From the NCBI GenBank assembly GCA_017622575.1, contig JAGAQU010000080.1, forward strand, positions 1-39,594: DNA of 39,594 nt, given 5' to 3'. Shown piece by piece: positions 16,476 through 24,955 of this stretch. Under the pieces are notes generated by a model. That model did no database searches. It was not told the origin of the DNA and was given only the letters and a program-made list of their open reading frames with translations. The position numbers and the translations under genes are program-made. This DNA comes from Lachnospiraceae bacterium (lineage in GTDB: Bacteria > Bacillota > Clostridia > Lachnospirales > Lachnospiraceae). Position 1 is the stretch's first letter. Every line of letters begins with the position of its first letter.

Positions 16476-16925
16476 TTATAAATCCTTGCAATATATCCTG
16501 GAAGGTTCTCCTCCAATGTCATTCATGATCTGATAAAACTCACATCCATATTTTTCATACAAGCCTTCATGGTTTGTTGAAATGTAGATTTTATGAACAT
16601 CCTCTGTCTTTGCGATTCTTGCTATTTCTTCAAACAGCATTCCCACATAGTGATGTCCTCTTCTCTGTGGAAATGTATAGACCCAACCCATCCAAGGCTT
16701 CAGATCAGTCGGTTGGATATCATCTTTTTCTGCGTATGTACAAAACGATATCAGTTCATCGCCTTCTACCAGCATCAGAACCCTCACATTATCGCCAACA
16801 TACTCCTGCAATTTGCCTTGTTTCAACAGATCATGCAGGAATTGCCCGGCTCCCCAATCGCATCTTCCAATTTCCTCAAGCCAGTGCTCCTGTTTATCAC
16901 TTTCAAAATAATTAATCACCTTCAT
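16476..16925 (-). CDS. GNAT-family N-acetyltransferase
   Basis: The protein is 149 aa from ATG 16925, preferred over the longer frame from 16973 because GGAGAG lies about 10 bases upstream and it sits after the stop of the phosphoesterase gene at 16942. Motif A: VYTFPQRRGHHYVGMLFEEI. The C terminus KIYISTNHEGLYEKYGCEFY matches GNATs that act on small amines. It is apparently intact. It lies in a run 17811-16080 of close minus-strand genes. Confidence 0.84.
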   Translation of the reverse strand: MKVINYFESDKQEHWLEEIGRCDWGAGQFLHDLLKQGKLQEYVGDNVRVLMLVEGDELISFCTYAEKDDIQPTDLKPWMGWVYTFPQRRGHHYVGMLFEEIARIAKTEDVHKIYISTNHEGLYEKYGCEFYQIMNDIGGEPSRIYCKDL

Positions 16926-16941
16926 CGGTTCTCTCTCCTTA

Positions 16942-17811
16942 TCATCCAGACTCATTTCCGTTCTTCTTTTCAAATATTCTTAATGCCTCATCCCAATACT
17001 TTTCCTCAATATTGTACCAGTTATCTTTATATCCATTTAATCTCATAGCTTCGTTTAAAACTGTTCCATGAGAGATTTCACCTGTATAAAGCAAATGCTC
17101 CGTAATCCTGCACCAGTAGGGTGCGATGTCCCAAAGCCCCGATTCATGTATTTCTTTTATGACACGCTCAACATCATAATCCAATGATATAAATCTATAC
17201 TCCCATTCCTGTCCATCCGAGTTAAGTATCATATATTGTGTCTTCATTTTACTGTGAAGCGGAACTCCTACAGCACCGGCATTCAGAACAGTTTTTTCGT
17301 CATTCAAAATTATTTGTTGCGTATGCGTATGACCACAGACAATATATCGCTCTGCGCATTCCTTAACCACTTCCCTGGTTTTTTCGTCATCAGGCAGCAG
17401 CTTCCCTCTGTTGTTTACCGGTGTTCCATGACATAGTAAAATAGGTGCAGCACCATCAAATTGAATGCTCTCACATATTGGCATTGTTTCAAAAAAATCA
17501 ATATCTTTTGCTGTCAGATTTTCATAGCAGTAGATCATGGCACCTACACTATGATTGCCATTTTTCCAATCACAATTGATATCTTTTCTCCGGTTAATCC
17601 AATAATCTTCCTTGTTGCCCCTGATGAAAAAACATTGATATTTTTCACGCATATCATAAAGTATTTTCATTGTTCTTTGGGGATACGGAAATTCTCCCAA
17701 ATAATCTCCCAAAAAGAAATACGCGTCAATATTTTGTGCTTCGGCATGTTCCAAACATTTCTGCAATGCTATGTAATTCCCATGTATATCTGATAAAACT
17801 GCTATTTTCAC
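16942..17811 (-). CDS. Metallophosphoesterase (YfcE/ApaH-like)
   Basis: The protein is 289 aa from a GTG at 17811, chosen because GGAG is 8-9 bases upstream and the GTG overlaps the stop of the preceding GNAT (GTGA). The calcineurin-like motifs are in order: LSDIHGN, FLGDYLGE, RGNKED and CGHTHTQ, which bind two metals. It is probably a cytoplasmic phosphodiesterase or nucleotide phosphatase. About 80 C-terminal residues follow the core and contain no recognised domain. It is translationally coupled to the truncated GNAT at 17808. Confidence 0.88.
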   Translation of the reverse strand: MKIAVLSDIHGNYIALQKCLEHAEAQNIDAYFFLGDYLGEFPYPQRTMKILYDMREKYQCFFIRGNKEDYWINRRKDINCDWKNGNHSVGAMIYCYENLTAKDIDFFETMPICESIQFDGAAPILLCHGTPVNNRGKLLPDDEKTREVVKECAERYIVCGHTHTQQIILNDEKTVLNAGAVGVPLHSKMKTQYMILNSDGQEWEYRFISLDYDVERVIKEIHESGLWDIAPYWCRITEHLLYTGEISHGTVLNEAMRLNGYKDNWYNIEEKYWDEALRIFEKKNGNESG

Positions 17812-18170
17812 AAGCAACTTCTCCATTCATCTTCTAATATTCCGTATAAGCATGTATCTGCCCAAATAGGCTCCCCTGACATATCATGTTTAAAGTAGAG
17901 ATGTTTCTTTAATTCTCCTTCTTTGCGCATCTTCAATTTCTCTAACAATTTTCTGGATTTTAGATTTAATGAATCACATCTTGCAGTAATTCTGCGTATT
18001 CCCTGTGTCTTAAAAGCATACTCAATCAAAGCGGCAGCAGACTCTTTTGCATATCCTTTCCCTTGATATTGAGAATTAAAGAAAAAACCGATTTCCATGG
18101 CATCAAATTCACCCTTTTCATAAATCAGTTCCCACTCTCTTTTTTGCTTCGTCTTTGGCCATTTCTTCAT
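17808..18170 (-). CDS. GNAT acetyltransferase, N-terminally shortened
   Basis: The protein is 120 aa beginning MKKWPKTKQKREWELIY with a modest AAGGTG site. Motif A is intact (FNSQYQGKGYAKESAAALI) and the end is a normal RimL-type tail (ADTCLYGILEDEW). A full RimJ/RimL protein would have 50-60 more residues in front. The upstream DNA is the repeat array starting near 18193, with no matching coding sequence. So the 5' part was probably lost when the array region formed. It may still be translated, because the phosphoesterase start depends on it (GTGA overlap). Confidence 0.6.
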   Translation of the reverse strand: MKKWPKTKQKREWELIYEKGEFDAMEIGFFFNSQYQGKGYAKESAAALIEYAFKTQGIRRITARCDSLNLKSRKLLEKLKMRKEGELKKHLYFKHDMSGEPIWADTCLYGILEDEWRSCL

Positions 18171-18192
18171 TGTATTTCACCTTATAATATAC

Positions 18193-18510
18193 CTTATGGG
18201 CAGGAGAACCTATATTGACCTCCTATACCCTCTTTACACCATTTCACAGAGTTAAATATTGTTCAAAAACTACCGGAGAGGGTACAGCATGCCGATTCCT
18301 GCTCATATACCCTCCTTACACCATTTCACAGAATGAAATGCTGTTCAAAAACTATCGGTGAGGGTATATCATGCCGATTCCGCCTTCTTTTACCCTCCTT
18401 GCTCCATTTTACAGAGTAAATTGTTGTTCAAATACTTCCGATGAGGGTACAGCAAGCCGATTCCGGTGCCATATACCCTCCTTGCGCCATTTTCACAGAG
18501 TTAGATGCTA
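18193..18510. repeat. Repeat array 1: 82-83 bp units with TACCCTC/GAGGGTA inverted motifs
   Basis: A leader CTTATGGGCAGGA (18193) is followed by ATACCCTC at 18225, 18307, 18390 (as TTACCCTC) and 18473, spacings of 82, 83 and 83. Each full unit carries GAGGGTA exactly 53 bases after the start of ATACCCTC (18278, 18360, 18443), then a conserved GCCGATTCC. So TACCCTC and GAGGGTA can pair within and between units. The fourth unit is cut off. Units are similar but not identical. This fills the 424-base gap between genes. A related array is at 29834. Confidence 0.85.
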
Positions 18511-18594
18511 TATTTAGTATTGTCCCGTAATAAAATGTCATCTTTTCGGCTGCAGACAAAAAGCATCCCTCTACTGAAAGAGCTCGATTAACTA

Positions 18595-19038
18595 TCAAAC
18601 CTGGTTCAAATCAAGGGATCTGAAGTAATCCGTTTCATCTTCATCAAAAATGACAAATCTCAAACTCTCATACAGTTTACCGGCAACAGCATTTGTCTTT
18701 CGATGTCCTATATGAATTTCAGGAACCTTATAGTCATTTTTCAGCTTTTCAATCGCTGACTTCATTGCAGCTTTAGAGTATCCGTTTCCCTGATACTTCT
18801 CGTCAATCATCAACGGATTAATATATCCTGATACGCCATCCTCGTCGTATCCTATACCAATCAGGCCTACAATAGTTTCATCATTTTTGATTGCATATAG
18901 CGTTGTTTTTTCCTCATATCTGCTGATACCAACCCAGTATACATTCGGAATGGGAAATACATTTTTCTGTTCTTCTGAAATGGAAAGCTCCATCGTTTCC
19001 AGCCAATTGTCTACATTTAATTCTTCTAATATTATCAT
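18595..19038 (-). CDS. GNAT-family N-acetyltransferase
   Basis: The protein is 147 aa. Motif A region reads IDEKYQGNGYSKAAMKSAIE at about 85-104; the end KTNAVAGKLYESLRFVIFDE fits the spermine/spermidine acetyltransferase-like group (Bacillus PaiA/BltD resemblance). It is intact. It lies directly after the repeat array and before the HD-domain gene, with its own leader. The substrate is unknown; polyamines are one possibility. Confidence 0.86.
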   Translation of the reverse strand: MIILEELNVDNWLETMELSISEEQKNVFPIPNVYWVGISRYEEKTTLYAIKNDETIVGLIGIGYDEDGVSGYINPLMIDEKYQGNGYSKAAMKSAIEKLKNDYKVPEIHIGHRKTNAVAGKLYESLRFVIFDEDETDYFRSLDLNQV

Positions 19039-19133
19039 TGATTATCCTCGTAAATTCTTATCAAACCCTATAATTTGTTATTTGCTTTCTACTGTACAAC
19101 ATATCTGGCAAGTTCAAGTGCAATATCAAAATG

Positions 19134-19709
19134 TCACGAATCCTGCAATGCCGAATAAACATCCCGGCCTATCTTTTCACTGAAATAATCCTTCAGTTGC
19201 AGATTCTTATCCCATTTATCCTGTGGAAACGCGCCATACCTCCGTTTGACATCTCCCATTCTCTCCTCCATGGAAACCACACCCTCTGCTGAACCGATTG
19301 CATCACAAAGCTGAATCAGTCTGTCGTAATCGTCATAAACAAGCTGTCCCAGATAATCCTCTATCACTTTCTGCTGTTCCTTCGTCACATCAAAATTACC
19401 GATATAATCCTCTATCCTCTGAATACTGAAGGAATGGGACGCACAGATTCTCGCCACCTCGTCATAACCAAGTTCTGTCATATACCTGTATCCGTCATAG
19501 ATATGCCCGAAATGCTTCACGCCGAATTTTCTGCCAATATCATGTAAAAGTCCAAGTACAAACGCTTTCTCTGCATCCATATCCGGACATTCTCCTGCAA
19601 TCCGCTCCGCGCAAAAAGCTACTACCTCGCTGTGTCTGACCCATGCACCGGGATTATGTAATTCTGCGTCCGCCAATAATTTTTTTGCCTCTGCTCTGTC
19701 TGGAAACAT
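19134..19709 (-). CDS. HD-domain phosphohydrolase
   Basis: The protein is 191 aa. The HD signature is visible: an early histidine in VRHSEVV, the pair HD in LGLLHDIGRKFG, HFGH and ASHSF, and a later aspartate in IQLCDAIGS. These coordinate metals for phosphoester cleavage of nucleotides or small metabolites. The length is typical of stand-alone HD hydrolases. It lies 22 bases downstream of the reductase gene stop. No fused regulatory domain. Confidence 0.86.
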   Translation of the reverse strand: MFPDRAEAKKLLADAELHNPGAWVRHSEVVAFCAERIAGECPDMDAEKAFVLGLLHDIGRKFGVKHFGHIYDGYRYMTELGYDEVARICASHSFSIQRIEDYIGNFDVTKEQQKVIEDYLGQLVYDDYDRLIQLCDAIGSAEGVVSMEERMGDVKRRYGAFPQDKWDKNLQLKDYFSEKIGRDVYSALQDS

Positions 19710-19731
19710 ATGTAACCTCCCCGTTTTTTCC

Positions 19732-20433
19732 TCAATCCTTCTTCCACGGTCTTGCCTTTGAAAGCCAGCCCTGTTCCTCCCAATACTGTTTCTCTGCCTT
19801 TGAGGCTCCCCAGTCTGCCAACTGCATTCCTCTGTAGAACAGGAATAAGCCCTTTGTTTTTATCCCCACATGAACCTGCTTTTTCCTTTGGATTTTAGCA
19901 GCAATCCTGTCTGTATCTCTTTCAATCCTGGTCTTTATCTTCTCAGGTACCATTTCCCAGTTCATTGCATTCACCGCAATACCATAGCGGGTCACCTCCG
20001 GGATTCCCCAGTTCATCAGATTATCCGCTATCAGCTTCGTTGTCTTTCCGGCTCCGGCACCTGCTGCCGTAGAGATCACCACAGCCCGCTTTGAAAACAT
20101 GTCTTTCACCGGTCTGTGCATCATCCAGTTTGTAAAGAAAAGATCTAAGAAAGCCTTCATTGGTGCGGATGGCATCATACAATAAGTGGGACTGGTAAAA
20201 ATAAGAAGATCAGCCGCAAGCATATCCTCAAAAAACGGTGCCTTTTCAGACCAATAGGGACACCTTTCCCTTGCTTCCAGGCAGGAATAACAGCCGCAGC
20301 AAAAATGATTCAAATCCCTCGGCAGAAAATATTCCCTGATTTCCTGATCTCCTGACAGTTTGTCTGCCAGTATATTGCCGATTTTCCATGTACTTCCTTT
20401 ATGATTCTGTCCGTTAATCACTACTATCTTCAT
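19732..20433 (-). CDS. NADPH-dependent FMN reductase / flavodoxin-like oxidoreductase
   Basis: The protein is 233 aa. It starts MKIVVINGQNHKGSTWKIG, the phosphate-binding loop for FMN. A cysteine-rich segment CCGCYSCLEARERCPY follows, as in iron-sulfur flavoprotein-related reductases, then FTSPTYCMMPSAPMKAFLD, the typical flavin loop. The last 50 residues are basic and aromatic with no family motif. It probably reduces quinones, azo or nitro compounds. It lies 11 bases downstream of the alkylation-repair gene, so likely cotranscribed. Confidence 0.87.
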   Translation of the reverse strand: MKIVVINGQNHKGSTWKIGNILADKLSGDQEIREYFLPRDLNHFCCGCYSCLEARERCPYWSEKAPFFEDMLAADLLIFTSPTYCMMPSAPMKAFLDLFFTNWMMHRPVKDMFSKRAVVISTAAGAGAGKTTKLIADNLMNWGIPEVTRYGIAVNAMNWEMVPEKIKTRIERDTDRIAAKIQRKKQVHVGIKTKGLFLFYRGMQLADWGASKAEKQYWEEQGWLSKARPWKKD

Positions 20434-20444
20434 AATCGCTTCCT

Positions 20445-21119
20445 TTATCTCTTCAACCCTTTCAGATATTCCTTCTGTTCCTCCGTGATCCGATAACTCT
20501 CACGAGCTTTCTGTATGGTCTTGTTATGAACCCAGGTGTCCAGTCTGTTCCCCTCGATGTAGGGAATGGTGGTATCCCACTGCTTTGCAAGTGCTGTGGC
20601 AAAAAACCATGCGATCATCATATTGACATAGTATTCTTCCGAGCGGACACCGGCAGGGATTTCCAAATATTCCGGTGCATAGTCCTCATCAAGGAAATGG
20701 CTCATCAACATTTCCAGGCCGAATCGGCAGGTATATACAAGGTCCGATGCAGCCCATTCTCTGATTTTTTCAAGCAGCTGTTCCTTATGCTTCTTAAATA
20801 CCTTGGGAGACATGATATCGCACACAGCCCAGTTATCTACATAGGGCAAAAACAAATCCACCGCCCGGATGCAATCATCGTAATCCTTCATCTCTGAAAG
20901 CACCAGTCCATGCAGCATATTTTCATCATAGTACTGATGGGGCAATTCCTTTAAGAACTCCTGACATTCCGGATCCTTGCTGTAGCTTTTGGCAAGCTTT
21001 CTAACCTCCGGCACGCGCACGCCGATAAAGGCTTCTCCGGGGATTCCCGGCGTCAATTTGCTTTGAAATTCCGCATACTCCTTATCCTGTAACTCAAACA
21101 GTTTTTTCTGTATCTCCAT
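20445..21119 (-). CDS. DNA alkylation repair protein (AlkC/AlkD-like HEAT repeat)
   Basis: The protein is 224 aa from ATG 21119 (GGAGAG 4-5 bases upstream), overlapping the end of the methyltransferase gene. All-helical sequence in short repeats. Characteristic segments: FIGVRVPEVRKLAKSY, HGLVLSEMKDYDD, VDNWAVCDIMSPKVFKKH and VNMMIAWFFATALAKQWD. AlkD-type enzymes excise alkylated (3-methyl or 7-methyl) purines without base flipping. It is intact. The neighbours do not include other repair genes. Confidence 0.9.
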   Translation of the reverse strand: MEIQKKLFELQDKEYAEFQSKLTPGIPGEAFIGVRVPEVRKLAKSYSKDPECQEFLKELPHQYYDENMLHGLVLSEMKDYDDCIRAVDLFLPYVDNWAVCDIMSPKVFKKHKEQLLEKIREWAASDLVYTCRFGLEMLMSHFLDEDYAPEYLEIPAGVRSEEYYVNMMIAWFFATALAKQWDTTIPYIEGNRLDTWVHNKTIQKARESYRITEEQKEYLKGLKR

Positions 21120-21921
21120 GTTCTCTCCTTGTCTCCTTCGTCTTAAGCTCATATAACCGATACATCTTTTTGGACATTTTTCCGCCTAATACCGTCTTGA
21201 AAAAGGCTCTCTCAAATCCCTTCAGTTCACCAATCAGATCATCCGGTGTCATGTCAAGTTCCCCTGTAAAGCGCATACCGGTGCTGTCTGCAAGCTTTGC
21301 CGGATCATCCAGACCGGACGTGACCTGAGCTCCCACATCCTTAATAGGATTTTTGTATTTGGATGCCTTTACTGCAAACTCCGTATAGCAGTCCATCAGC
21401 AGCGTCAGACTACCGAAATGTCCCTTAAGTCCGCTCAGCAGCTTCTCAAGCTCCGGAATCTGAAAGTACATGCTGACACCCTCCATGATCACAACTGCAT
21501 GTTCACTCGCAGGAAGCTCTCCAATCCAGTCTGTCTGCCTTGCGTCTGCGGCCAGCATCCGATAATTTTCGGTTTCCCGATAGTATTTTCTGCGCTCTTC
21601 AATAACGGAAGGAAAATCCACATCATACCATACGGTTTCCTTCTTCCCGATTCTCTCCACTCTGCTGTCCATGCCGCATCCGATATGTAACACCAATGCT
21701 TCCGGCGTATTCTCCAGCTGTTCTCGCACCCATCTGTCAAACACGGCACTGCGCATGCCCATATAGTAGGTGAGCCATTTGGACTTTGCCTTTCCATGAA
21801 GGGTGAAGCCTTCCTTTTCCCATATCAGCTCAGCCTTGGGATCGTGAAGGATGATTCCCTTTTTTCTCACTGCTGCCTTTCCATATAAAGGAATATACAA
21901 TGTCTTATTTACTGAATTCAT
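21094..21921 (-). CDS. Class I SAM O-methyltransferase (leucine carboxyl methyltransferase / TcmP-like)
   Basis: The protein is 275 aa. The SAM-binding motif is LVLHIGCGMDSRVERIG, followed by WYDVDFPSVIEERRKYY, VVIMEGVSMYF and LLMDCYTEFAVKASKYKNP, the order of the LCM/PPM superfamily. Such enzymes methylate carboxyl or hydroxyl groups of metabolites. The ATG overlaps the stop of the MBL-fold gene (ATGA at 21918), and its own end overlaps the repair gene start, so the three are one translationally coupled unit. Confidence 0.88.
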   Translation of the reverse strand: MNSVNKTLYIPLYGKAAVRKKGIILHDPKAELIWEKEGFTLHGKAKSKWLTYYMGMRSAVFDRWVREQLENTPEALVLHIGCGMDSRVERIGKKETVWYDVDFPSVIEERRKYYRETENYRMLAADARQTDWIGELPASEHAVVIMEGVSMYFQIPELEKLLSGLKGHFGSLTLLMDCYTEFAVKASKYKNPIKDVGAQVTSGLDDPAKLADSTGMRFTGELDMTPDDLIGELKGFERAFFKTVLGGKMSKKMYRLYELKTKETRREHGDTEKTV

Positions 21922-22679
21922 TTTCTTTCCCCACCTTGATATACAATCCTTCTGGGTTCCTTTCCGTAAGGATGAGCCATGCAGGTTCCGCCAAAATAGC
22001 TGTAGGGCTCATCGTTATCCTTGATTCCCACGCAGACTTCCCAGACTGCCTTTCTATGGACTTCACAAAAAGAAGCATCCACAAGCTCCAGGTTATGTCC
22101 TGTCAGAAGATAGTCAAATTCTTCCCGCATTTTCTGTATTTTGTCCAAAGATGCAAGAAACTGCTCCATGGGAAGACATTCCGGCAGCTGCATCCATGTC
22201 TGCTCCAGGATGCTGTCCCCCGAAAATAAAATTCTGTCCTTCCTGTCCAAAAGCACGATTCCGCCCGGTGTGTGTCCCGGCAGTTCATACACTTCCAGAG
22301 CAAGACCTCCGAGATCAAATACATCGCCTTCCGTCACCGTCAGAAACTCAGCCGGCTTTCGGTCCATTTGCCTGATTGCTGCCACAAAAGCAGGATCCTG
22401 ATAAAACCTTTCGGCCACCGGAATATCAGCAGGATGTATATATACCTTCTCAAAGTATACATTTCCATAAATATGATCAGGATGACCGTGGGTATTCACA
22501 ACTGTGAGAGGAAGATCCGTGATCTCTTCCGCCACCTTTCGCACATTTCCATATCCTGTCATGGTATCGATGATCAGTCCTCTCTCACTTCCCGTCACCA
22601 GATATCCTGTGGATTCATCATTGTCATTTAACAGCCAGACATGGTCGTTGATCTGTTTTACCTTAATTCTTTCCATCAT
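21918..22679 (-). CDS. Metallo-beta-lactamase-fold hydrolase
   Basis: The protein is 253 aa, starting at ATG 22679 or the adjacent ATG 22676, with GGGGGAG upstream. The zinc motif is VVNTHGHPDHIYGN, followed by LPGHTPGGIVLLD, LFSGDSI and the late TGHN, so all metal ligands are present. It belongs to the glyoxalase II-like general MBL group. The product could be a thioesterase, lactonase or phosphodiesterase. It is coupled to the methyltransferase gene by ATGA. Confidence 0.88.
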   Translation of the reverse strand: MMERIKVKQINDHVWLLNDNDESTGYLVTGSERGLIIDTMTGYGNVRKVAEEITDLPLTVVNTHGHPDHIYGNVYFEKVYIHPADIPVAERFYQDPAFVAAIRQMDRKPAEFLTVTEGDVFDLGGLALEVYELPGHTPGGIVLLDRKDRILFSGDSILEQTWMQLPECLPMEQFLASLDKIQKMREEFDYLLTGHNLELVDASFCEVHRKAVWEVCVGIKDNDEPYSYFGGTCMAHPYGKEPRRIVYQGGERK

Positions 22680-22680
22680 G

Positions 22681-23436
22681 CTACTCCCCCTTTTTCAATA
22701 TTTTCTGTACCGACGGGACATCCAGCAGATTTACTGTTATGAATTGTCCCTGATAGAACGCTCCCCAATTATTGAACACACACGGCAGTTCCTTTGCTTT
22801 TTGCAGAGAATCCACCAGAATCAACGAAACGGGGATATTGTCCGATTCACAGTACTGTCTGATATCTTCAATTTTCTCGTAAATATAGGGACACTGCATG
22901 TCATAGTATATGGTCAGTTCCTGATTCATGATCTTTTCCTTTTTCGCATTCTCCGTAAATTTCGGAGTTTGACCGTCGAAGGAAAGTGCAAGCAGCTCAT
23001 ATCCGTTGTCTGTCACATCAACCGTCTCAAAGCCGTATTTCTTTGCAAATGCCTGATTTGAGAGCCAGTTTTTCTGTTTTTTTGCTCCCAGCATACAGAT
23101 GCCAGATTTTCCCTTTTCCCTGGCATCTGCAATACAGTATTCCATCAGTTCCCTGCCATAGCCTTTTCCTTTCAATTTGCCATCAACCCACAGGCAATAT
23201 ATGTAGTAAAAATTGTCCCCCGTTATCGGTACCCATGCTTTTTCTAGGGGTGCATACTCAATAAAGCAGCATCCCTTTGTATTTAGCTTTCTGAACACAT
23301 GACCTTCCTTCAGCTGCCCGGAAAGCCAGCTTCGCTTTGCTTCCACACCCGGATGAGGCTTTTTGCTTCGAATGATACAGCACAGATGCTCCTCACCGAT
23401 GTTTTCTGCAGTCAGATTGATAAATTCACTTTCCAT
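22681..23436 (-). CDS. yoaP: GNAT with C-terminal YoaP domain
   Basis: The protein is 251 aa from ATG 23436 (GAGAGGG 7 bases upstream). It has a GNAT domain at about 1-150 (LWVDGKLKGKGYGRELMEYC as motif A) followed by a second domain (NQELTIYYDMQCPYIYEKIE, then a thioredoxin-like ending VLLDVPSVQKILKKG style). This two-domain layout and length match B. subtilis YoaP. The CxxC-like position in the second domain is reduced to one cysteine. The stop is 2 bases from the MBL gene start, so it is likely first of a four-gene unit. The substrate is unknown. Confidence 0.85.
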   Translation of the reverse strand: MESEFINLTAENIGEEHLCCIIRSKKPHPGVEAKRSWLSGQLKEGHVFRKLNTKGCCFIEYAPLEKAWVPITGDNFYYIYCLWVDGKLKGKGYGRELMEYCIADAREKGKSGICMLGAKKQKNWLSNQAFAKKYGFETVDVTDNGYELLALSFDGQTPKFTENAKKEKIMNQELTIYYDMQCPYIYEKIEDIRQYCESDNIPVSLILVDSLQKAKELPCVFNNWGAFYQGQFITVNLLDVPSVQKILKKGE

Positions 23437-23475
23437 ATGTTTTCCCTCTCGTGGATAAACTGAGTACAACTGCTA

Positions 23476-23640
23476 CTAATCGATTCCGTAATAGATCAGT
23501 TCATCATCCTTATGCGGTCCATGTGCCTCCACAACACCTACCGGGAAAAGAACCACCGCATTTTCTTTTACGGCATTTTCCACCTCTTCATAAGTCATAC
23601 CCATCATTGTAGCTGTCAAAATTTCAAAATTGTTTTTCAT
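23476..23640 (-). pseudogene. Creatininase-family miniature remnant (54 aa)
   Basis: ATG 23640 overlaps the stop of the upstream reductase gene (ATGA). The protein begins MKNNFEILTATMMGMTYEEV and contains AVVLFPVGVVEAHGPH, the start of creatininase-family metal amidohydrolases. A normal protein then has about 200 more residues with the metal ligands. Here it jumps in frame to KDDELIYYGID and stops at 23476. So only the front and perhaps the last few residues survive. A functional enzyme is not possible. Confidence 0.7.
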
Positions 23641-24230
23641 AAATTCCTCCCTATCTCATAGGCTTCCTTTGTAAATCTCTCGATCCGTTCTTCACGGTTT
23701 GCATCATTGCCGTAACCTCTTGTCATCTCATCAAAAACATACATTTCACATGCTTTTGCTCTGTTTCTGATCCGGTCTCCTACCATAACCGTTCTCATAG
23801 CCTCTACCTGAGTCTTTCTGATCTCATCCTTCAAGGAGCCTCCCATTGTGATCAGAAACAGTGCTTTCTCAAGAACCTTCATCTTGGGAAAATCTCCGTA
23901 GGCAAAGCCGTAGGTCCATACCCGCTGAAACCATCCCTCCAGCATTGCCGGTGAAGCAGTCCAGAAATCAGGATAGATAAATACAATCACATCTGCAGAA
24001 TTGATTTTTTTATGTTCCGCATACACATCATCACCTATTGGGTTTTCTTCGCGATAAAAAGCTTCTCTGTTATACTCTTCTTCTGACATAACCGGATTAA
24101 AGTTCATGGCGTATAGATCAGAAATTTCATAAGAGTGATCGGCAGCTTTCAGTCCTTTCACAAAAGCTTCCTTCACCTGATAGGTAAAACTGTTTTTACT
24201 TGGATGACAATACACAATCAAAACATTCAT
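23637..24230 (-). CDS. NAD(P)H:quinone oxidoreductase, flavodoxin-like fold
   Basis: The protein is 197 aa. It begins MNVLIVYCHPSKNSFTYQV, the classic NQO1/KefF/MdaB flavin loop, with VFIYPDFWTASPAMLEGWFQ and WTYGFAYGD as the conserved active-site segments. The length is normal. It is predicted to transfer two electrons from NAD(P)H to quinones through FAD or FMN. Translation is coupled to the creatininase remnant. It lies 30 bases downstream of the phospholipase-like gene. Confidence 0.9.
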   Translation of the reverse strand: MNVLIVYCHPSKNSFTYQVKEAFVKGLKAADHSYEISDLYAMNFNPVMSEEEYNREAFYREENPIGDDVYAEHKKINSADVIVFIYPDFWTASPAMLEGWFQRVWTYGFAYGDFPKMKVLEKALFLITMGGSLKDEIRKTQVEAMRTVMVGDRIRNRAKACEMYVFDEMTRGYGNDANREERIERFTKEAYEIGRNL

Positions 24231-24263
24231 TTTTCTCTTACACCTCTGTCAATTCCCAGGTTT

Positions 24264-24953
24264 TTATTTCTCACCTGAATATTCCGTCTGCCACAGCTTA
24301 ATGGTTTCCGCTATCTCATTTACAACCGAATCAATAAATTCTTCGATTGCACTTGCCGGTAGGAACCGGTAATCTGATACATCAACCGTTTCAACATCAT
24401 ATTGCACATTCAGCAAATGATCTTTCTGCTTCTCAATATTTTCTATCCTTAGAAGGCCTTCCGCATCAAACGCCTTTGCATTTGCGAGCAGTACTCGGAT
24501 CGCAGCTGTATTCTTACTGTTCTGGTAAAGCCACAGATCGATCCCTCTGGCTTCCACATAATACGCTTCCTTGAACTCTTCCAACTCCATGGGCGGTATA
24601 TGCTCACTTTGAAGCCTTCTCCAGTTTTTAATGTCATTTAAGTAGTCTGTGAGGCAATGGACACACAATCCGATACCGAAATCTCTGTAATCGGTTCTCT
24701 CCCTCTCAGTCAGGATCTTACCGAAGGTATCGCCAATATTGCTTTTCCACCGCTGATAATCCTGAGTGTCACTCCATTTTCCGCAGCCCTCAAACATATG
24801 AGATTTCACTTTCCTGTCAATCGTAAAATCCGGGTCCATGTGCACACTGTCCGGTGCCACAGATCCCAGAATAAACTCCGCAGCATTTTCTATTTGCGGA
24901 AGGCGATTTAAAAGTCTGTATGCAATTTCCATGTGTATCATCTGATATGCCAC
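24264..24953 (-). CDS. Zinc-dependent phospholipase C-like protein
   Basis: The protein is 229 aa from a GTG at 24953 (AGGTG 8 bases upstream); an ATG four codons later is possible. Segments typical of the Zn_dep_PLPC family: MIHMEIAYRLL, FILGSVAPDSVHMDPD, and LCVHCLTDYLNDIKNW, giving several His/Asp metal ligands. There is no signal peptide, so it is cytoplasmic, unlike the secreted toxins. Such short versions are common in Clostridia and their substrates are unknown. Confidence 0.85.
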   Translation of the reverse strand: MAYQMIHMEIAYRLLNRLPQIENAAEFILGSVAPDSVHMDPDFTIDRKVKSHMFEGCGKWSDTQDYQRWKSNIGDTFGKILTERERTDYRDFGIGLCVHCLTDYLNDIKNWRRLQSEHIPPMELEEFKEAYYVEARGIDLWLYQNSKNTAAIRVLLANAKAFDAEGLLRIENIEKQKDHLLNVQYDVETVDVSDYRFLPASAIEEFIDSVVNEIAETIKLWQTEYSGEK

Positions 24954-24955
24954 AA

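Noticed and set aside
18193..18510. Possible CRISPR array
   Set aside because: Units are 82-83 bases with internal variation throughout; there are no identical short repeats separated by unique spacers, and no cas gene is nearby.
19080..19134. Short frame HFDIALELARYVVQ after the HD gene
   Set aside because: Only 14 residues; it looks like a protein tail but cannot be told from chance.
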